Of a stretch of 64,000 nucleotides of DNA, positions 63,563 through 64,000 are shown in pieces. Positions within the stretch are counted from its first letter, which is position 1. Each line of letters begins with the position of its first letter. The notes under the pieces were generated by a model that was not told where the DNA came from, searched no databases, and saw only the letters and a program-made list of their open reading frames with translations. Where the stretch lies: positions 646,908 through 710,907 of the forward strand of contig NZ_JAHKKG010000006.1 in the NCBI RefSeq assembly GCF_018829635.1, in the 5' to 3' direction. Position numbers and translations under genes: made by a program. This DNA comes from Paractinoplanes bogorensis. Lineage in GTDB: Bacteria; Actinomycetota; Actinomycetes; Mycobacteriales; Micromonosporaceae.

Positions 63563-64000
63563 GAGCTGTCCTGACGTGCCAGGACGGCTGACCCGGATGA
63601 CGGTGGGCGGGCTGTCCTGACGAGTCGGGACGGTGAGGCGGGTGACGGTGCCGCACCACCGTCCTGGTCGTGGGCGCCCTGCTTGGGCGGGCTGTCCTGA
63701 CGAGTCGGGACGGTGAGGCGGGTGACGGTGCCGCACCACCGTCCTGGTCGTGGGCGCCCTGCTTGGGCGGGCTGTCCTGACTTGTCGGGACGGTGAGGCG
63801 GGTGACGGTGGGCGGGCTGTCCTGACGTGTCGGGACGGTGAGGCGGGTGACGGTGGGCGGGCTGTCCTGACGTGTCGGGACGGTGAGGCGGGTGACGGTG
63901 CCGCACCACCGTCCTGGTCGTGGGCGCCCTGCTTGGGCGGGCTGTCCTGACGAGTCGGGACGGTGAGGCGGGTGACGGTGCCGCACCACCGTCCTGGTCG
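63563..64000. repeat. 45/80-bp minisatellite running off the window end
   Basis: GCTGTCCTGA occurs at 63565, 63611, 63691, 63771, 63816, 63861 and 63941, giving steps of 46, 80, 80, 45, 45 and 80 bp. The 80-bp unit is the 45-bp unit plus a 35-bp insert containing CCGCACCACCGTCCTGGTCG. Each unit holds an inverted pair GTCC..GGAC around TGACGAGTCG or TGACGTGTCG and could fold. It is not coding (80 is not a multiple of three). It sits upstream of the M28 peptidase gene and continues past the window. Confidence 0.93.

Noticed and set aside
63546..63989. Proline/arginine-rich ORFs in the terminal repeats
   Set aside because: They are translations of the 45/80-bp minisatellite; 80-bp units break any frame.
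1..64000. tRNA, rRNA or riboswitch genes
   Set aside because: No cloverleaf-like or conserved rRNA/riboswitch motifs were recognised by eye; a covariance-model scan would be needed to exclude small RNAs.

Overview
The window is about 70% GC, with strong G/C third-position bias and GTG/TTG starts. Its content (large LuxR and SARP-type regulators, Tat export, a CBM2-tailed secreted protein, several cyclic-di-GMP proteins, sugar operons without their own ATPase subunit) suggests a filamentous, plant-biomass-degrading actinomycete. Micromonosporaceae (Actinoplanes-like) is my best guess, but it is an inference. No rRNA, tRNA, CRISPR array or intact transposase was seen.

Layout. 1-4.8 kb: a leftward siderophore-iron ABC operon under an IdeR/DmdR-type iron box, with a truncated Cache-type sensor as its apparent last gene. 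4.9-6.5 kb: chemoreceptor. 6.6-9.8 kb: LacI regulator plus a GH120 beta-xylosidase with a readable promoter and operator. 9.8-18.1 kb: luciferase-like monooxygenase, alpha-oxoamine synthase, an ArsR/SRPBCC pair divergent from a hydrolase and FAD oxidase, a Na+/H+ antiporter and two small unknown genes. 18.1-25 kb: YibE/F protein, two small membrane proteins, LysR, LRR-like protein, esterase, PucR-type regulator, hemerythrin. 25-35 kb: SARP-ATPase regulator, Ser/Thr kinase, and two divergent cyclic-di-GMP proteins. 35-39.6 kb: a decayed accessory stretch with a frameshifted gene, an HNH relic, a diverged repeat and small DUF genes. 39.6-49 kb: Svx-like metalloprotease with CBM2, a degenerate GGDEF-EAL protein, SDR/TetR pair with a clear operator, giant LuxR regulator, methyltransferase. 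49-55 kb: LacI regulator, sugar ABC transporter and GH51 arabinofuranosidase. 55-56.4 kb: RelA/SpoT-domain protein with a long C-terminal extension. 56.4-57.4 kb: membrane-anchored sulfite-oxidase-fold protein. 57.4-62.4 kb: conflict-type operon. 62.6-64 kb: M28 peptidase and a minisatellite that runs off the end.

The most interesting system is the leftward operon at 57437-61732. TIR-nSTAND ATPase-TM-FGE/sulfatase-like, then a small unknown protein, then a caspase-TIR fusion are tightly coupled (10-nt gap, then a 4-nt overlap). The layout resembles an NTPase-gated immunity or cell-death system: the ATPase would sense and oligomerise, and the caspase-TIR would be the effector. The receptor TIR appears to lack the catalytic Glu, while the caspase-linked TIR keeps it. 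The two sugar loci (GH120 xylosidase; ABC plus GH51 arabinofuranosidase) together suggest intracellular breakdown of arabinoxylan oligosaccharides. The window is also rich in GC-rich tandem repeats (14, 16, 45/80 and 82 bp units) and in genes whose -10 box lies 6-7 nt before the start codon, a leaderless-mRNA architecture.
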